Assembly (NCBI RefSeq): GCF_006349365.1 | Contig: NZ_CP040899.1 | Location: 1,240,001-1,304,000 of the forward strand | From: Georgenia wutianyii | GTDB lineage: Bacteria; Actinomycetota; Actinomycetes; Actinomycetales; Actinomycetaceae | Length of the DNA stretch: 64,000 bases | Direction of reading: 5' to 3' | Part shown: piece by piece, positions 61,906 through 64,000 of the stretch | Numbering within the stretch: the first letter of the stretch is position 1 | How the letters are laid out: the number at the start of each line of letters is the position of its first letter | The notes under the pieces: model-generated | The model's database searches: none | The model's input: the letters and a program-made list of their open reading frames with translations, nothing else | What the model was told of the DNA's origin: nothing | Made by a program: the position numbers and the translations under genes

Positions 61906-61921
61906 ATACCCCCGGGGGTAT
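61906..61921 (+). promoter_or_regulatory. CsoR/CstR-type operator at the sulfurtransferase promoter
   Basis: ATACCCCCGGGGGTAT is a perfect 16-bp palindrome of the type bound by CsoR-family regulators. It overlaps the TATAAG -10 at 61919-61924 and ends 11 bases before the rhodanese ATG. The downstream genes (rhodanese, CoA-disulfide reductase fusion) point to the persulfide-sensing CstR branch rather than copper-sensing CsoR. Confidence 0.75.
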
Positions 61922-61932
61922 AAGTTGGTGCC

Positions 61933-62301
61933 ATGAGCACCACTGGATTCGCGAACAGGCTCCGCTCCCTCCTGTGCCGCGGCAAGGACGACGGCGCCCT
62001 CGGCACCTCGGTGAGCGCGGAGCGCGCCGTCGAGCTCGTGCGCGACGGCGCCGCCCTCGTCGACGTGCGCGAGAGCCACGAGTGGAAGGCGGGCCACGCG
62101 CCGCAGGCGCTGCACGTCCCGCTCGACAGGATCGACACCGCATCCCGGCGACTGGCGGGCAGGAGCCCTGTCCTCGTCGTGTGCGCGAGCGGCATGCGGT
62201 CCCGTGCGGGCGCCAGGAAGCTGCGCGACGCCGGCCTGGAGGCCGCGAGCGTCTCCGGCGGGATGGCCGCGTGGCAGCGCGCCGGCGGGGTGGTGCGCTG
62301 A
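61933..62301 (+). CDS. rhodanese-domain sulfurtransferase
   Basis: A 122-residue single-domain rhodanese. It has LVDVRESHEWKAGHAPQALHVPL and the active-site loop VVCASGMRSRAG with the catalytic Cys. It transfers sulfane sulfur to thiol or cyanide acceptors. ATG 61933 lies close to the predicted transcription start, so the message is nearly leaderless. The stop overlaps the ATG of the CoA-disulfide reductase fusion. Confidence 0.93.
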   Translation: MSTTGFANRLRSLLCRGKDDGALGTSVSAERAVELVRDGAALVDVRESHEWKAGHAPQALHVPLDRIDTASRRLAGRSPVLVVCASGMRSRAGARKLRDAGLEAASVSGGMAAWQRAGGVVR

Positions 62302-64000
62302 TGAGCGCGAGCCGGCGCATCGTCGTCGTCGGAGGCGTGGCGGGTGGCATGAGCGCCGCGGCCCGCGCCCGGCGTCTCGACGAGCACGCCGAGATCATCG
62401 TCCTCGAGCAGGGCAGGTACGTGAGCTTCGCGAACTGCGGCCTGCCCTACCACCTGTCCGGCGAGATCGGCCGGCGCGAGGACCTGCTCCTCCACACCCC
62501 CGAGTCCCTCGCCCGCACGCTGGACCTCGACGTGCGCACCGGCCACCGGGTGACCGCGATCGACCGCGCCGCCCGCGCGGTCACCGTGGACGGGCCCGAC
62601 GGGACCTCCGAGCTGTCCTACGACGCGCTCCTCCTCGCCCCGGGCGCCGTCGCCGTCCGCCCGCCGATCGAGGGCCTGGACCACCCGGTGGTCCACTCCC
62701 TGCGTACGGTGCCCGACCTCGACGCGATCGAGTCGGCGGTCGCCGAGCTGCTCGGCTCGCGCCCCGAGGGCCGTGCGCCCCGCGCCGTCGTCCTCGGTGC
62801 CGGCTTCATCGGGCTCGAGGCCGTGGAGGCGCTCGTGCGGCGCGGGCTGGAGGTCGAGCTCGTCGAGCTCGCCGACCACGTCCTCCCGCCCCTGGACCCC
62901 GAGCTCGCCCCGCTCCTGGCCGCAGAGCTCACCGCGCACGGCGTCGGGCTGCACCTGGGCGTCTCCGCCGACGCCGTCACCGGTACGCCGGACGGCGCCG
63001 CGACGGTCGCCCTCTCCGACGGCACCGTGCTGCCCGCCGACCTCGTCGTCGTCAACGTCGGGGTGCGTCCGGCGAGCACGCTCGCCGAGCAGGCGGGCCT
63101 GGAGCTCGGCCCGCGCGGCGCGATCCGCGTCGATGCCGACCAGCGCACCTCCGACCCGCACATCTGGGCCGTCGGCGACGCCGTCGAGGTCCGTCAGGCC
63201 GTCACCGGCGCCGTCGGCCCCGTGCCGCTCGCCGGACCGGCGAACCGGCAGGGCCGGCGCGCCGCCGACTCGATCTGCGGCCACCGCACCACCCCCCAGC
63301 AGCCGGTGCTCGGTACCGCGATCCTGCGTCTCTTCGGCCTCACCGCTGCCGTCACCGGCGCGAACCAGGCCGCGCTGCGGTCCGCGGGGATCGACCACGA
63401 GGTCGTCCGGGTCCACCCGGGCCACCACGCCGGGTACTTCCCGGGCGCCGAGCAGGTCCACATCGTCGCGAGCTTCGCCCCCGACGGGCGCCTCCTCGGT
63501 GCCCAGGCCGTGGGCCGGGCCGGGGTGGACAAGCGCATCGACGTCCTCGCCACCGCCATCCGCGCCGACATGGGCGCCGACGACCTCGCCGAGCTCGAGC
63601 TCGCCTACGCCCCGCCCTACGGCTCGGCCAAGGACCCGGTCAACATGCTCGGCTTCGTCGCCCAGAACGTCCTGGACGGCACCATGCCGCAGTGGCAGCC
63701 GGGCGACCTCGACGACGTGCGCGCCACCAGCCTCGTCCTCGACGTCCGCTCGCCCCCGGAGCACGCCGCCGGGCACCTCGAGGGTGCCCTGCTCATCCCG
63801 CACACCGAGCTGCGCGGGCGCCTGGACGAGGTGCGCGCCGCAGCCGCCGGCCGGCCCGTGTCCGTGCACTGCGCCAGCGGCGTGCGCTCCTACCTGGCCA
63901 CCCGGATCCTGCGCGGCGAGGGCATCGACGCGCGGAACCTCTCCGGCGGCTGGCTCACCCTCAGCGCGCTGCGGCCCGACGCCGTCGTGGCCCCCGCCCT
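62301..64000 (+). CDS. CoA-disulfide reductase fused to a rhodanese domain (partial, cut by window end)
   Basis: The frame is open from ATG 62301 to the window end (over 560 residues). It is an FAD/NAD(P)H flavoprotein: FAD motif VVVGGVAGGMSAAARARRL, redox Cys46 in YVSFANCGLPYH, NAD motif VVLGAGFIGLEAVEAL, and the FAD-binding IWAVGDAVEV. After the dimerisation domain (YAPPYGSAKDPVNMLG) comes a rhodanese domain with LVLDVRSPPEHAAGHLEGA and active-site HCASGVRSY. Members reduce CoA-disulfide or CoA-persulfide (CoADR-RHD/Npsr type) in sulfide and persulfide metabolism. ATG overlaps the rhodanese stop. The C-terminus is beyond the window. Confidence 0.92.
   Translation, partial: MSASRRIVVVGGVAGGMSAAARARRLDEHAEIIVLEQGRYVSFANCGLPYHLSGEIGRREDLLLHTPESLARTLDLDVRTGHRVTAIDRAARAVTVDGPDGTSELSYDALLLAPGAVAVRPPIEGLDHPVVHSLRTVPDLDAIESAVAELLGSRPEGRAPRAVVLGAGFIGLEAVEALVRRGLEVELVELADHVLPPLDPELAPLLAAELTAHGVGLHLGVSADAVTGTPDGAATVALSDGTVLPADLVVVNVGVRPASTLAEQAGLELGPRGAIRVDADQRTSDPHIWAVGDAVEVRQAVTGAVGPVPLAGPANRQGRRAADSICGHRTTPQQPVLGTAILRLFGLTAAVTGANQAALRSAGIDHEVVRVHPGHHAGYFPGAEQVHIVASFAPDGRLLGAQAVGRAGVDKRIDVLATAIRADMGADDLAELELAYAPPYGSAKDPVNMLGFVAQNVLDGTMPQWQPGDLDDVRATSLVLDVRSPPEHAAGHLEGALLIPHTELRGRLDEVRAAAAGRPVSVHCASGVRSYLATRILRGEGIDARNLSGGWLTLSALRPDAVVAPA

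Overview
The window is GC-rich actinobacterial chromosome with dense genes, many GTG starts, many 1-4 base start/stop overlaps and several apparently leaderless promoters. The housekeeping order (DUF3097, hrcA-dnaJ-rsmE, phoH-ybeY-CNNM-era, leuA, recO-uppS, zur/znu, glyS, dus) fits Micrococcales (Cellulomonas/Georgenia-like). This is inferred from gene order and families only; there is no rRNA in the window. No tRNA, rRNA, CRISPR array or insertion sequence was seen, and no gene-free stretch exceeds about 200 bases.

Layout. 1-8966: a partial SNF2-type helicase, DUF3097, the CIRCE-controlled hrcA-dnaJ-rsmE group, and phoH-ybeY-CNNM-era ending at a strong hairpin. 8994-36737: one large accessory block. 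It holds a membrane alpha/beta hydrolase, then PP2C phosphatase, FHA protein, Ser/Thr kinase and an FHA-like/winged-helix protein. A 2065-residue Ig/Fn3 surface protein follows, then MoxR ATPase, DUF58, a transglutaminase-like membrane protein and an EssC/EccC-type secretion ATPase. The block closes with a WXG100 protein, two FHA membrane paralogues, a second small helical protein, a putative T7SS-secreted protein, a small two-TM protein and another FHA protein. The kinase-Fn3-MoxR-DUF58-transglutaminase part resembles the PFNA cluster of bifidobacteria; here it is joined to a minimal type VII-like secretion module with no EccB/D/E, EsaA or EssA/B in view.

36784-49184: leuA with a leader peptide and competing stems, a GyrI-like gene and flavodoxin, recO-uppS, a zinc regulon (znuA, znuCB, zur and a VTT-like gene) with tandem Zur boxes, glyS with an unusual two-hairpin leader, a YibE/F protein and dus. 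49282-64000: a drug-type ABC exporter, a GH13 alpha-glucosidase, a membrane-anchored asparaginase, a LacI regulator divergent from a maltose-type ABC importer, a catalytically degenerate GH13 relative, a GNAT enzyme, and a sulfur/persulfide operon (rhodanese plus CoA-disulfide reductase-rhodanese fusion, cut by the window end) behind a CsoR/CstR-type palindrome.

The most interesting signals are: (1) four copies of the palindrome GGGGA-N4-TCCCC, each just upstream of one transcription unit of the secretion/phosphosignalling block and seen nowhere else in the window; (2) two near-identical hairpins before glyS, each showing GCC where a tRNA-Gly anticodon would sit; (3) a transglutaminase and a glycosidase that have lost their catalytic residues; and (4) a candidate secreted effector next to a small membrane protein.
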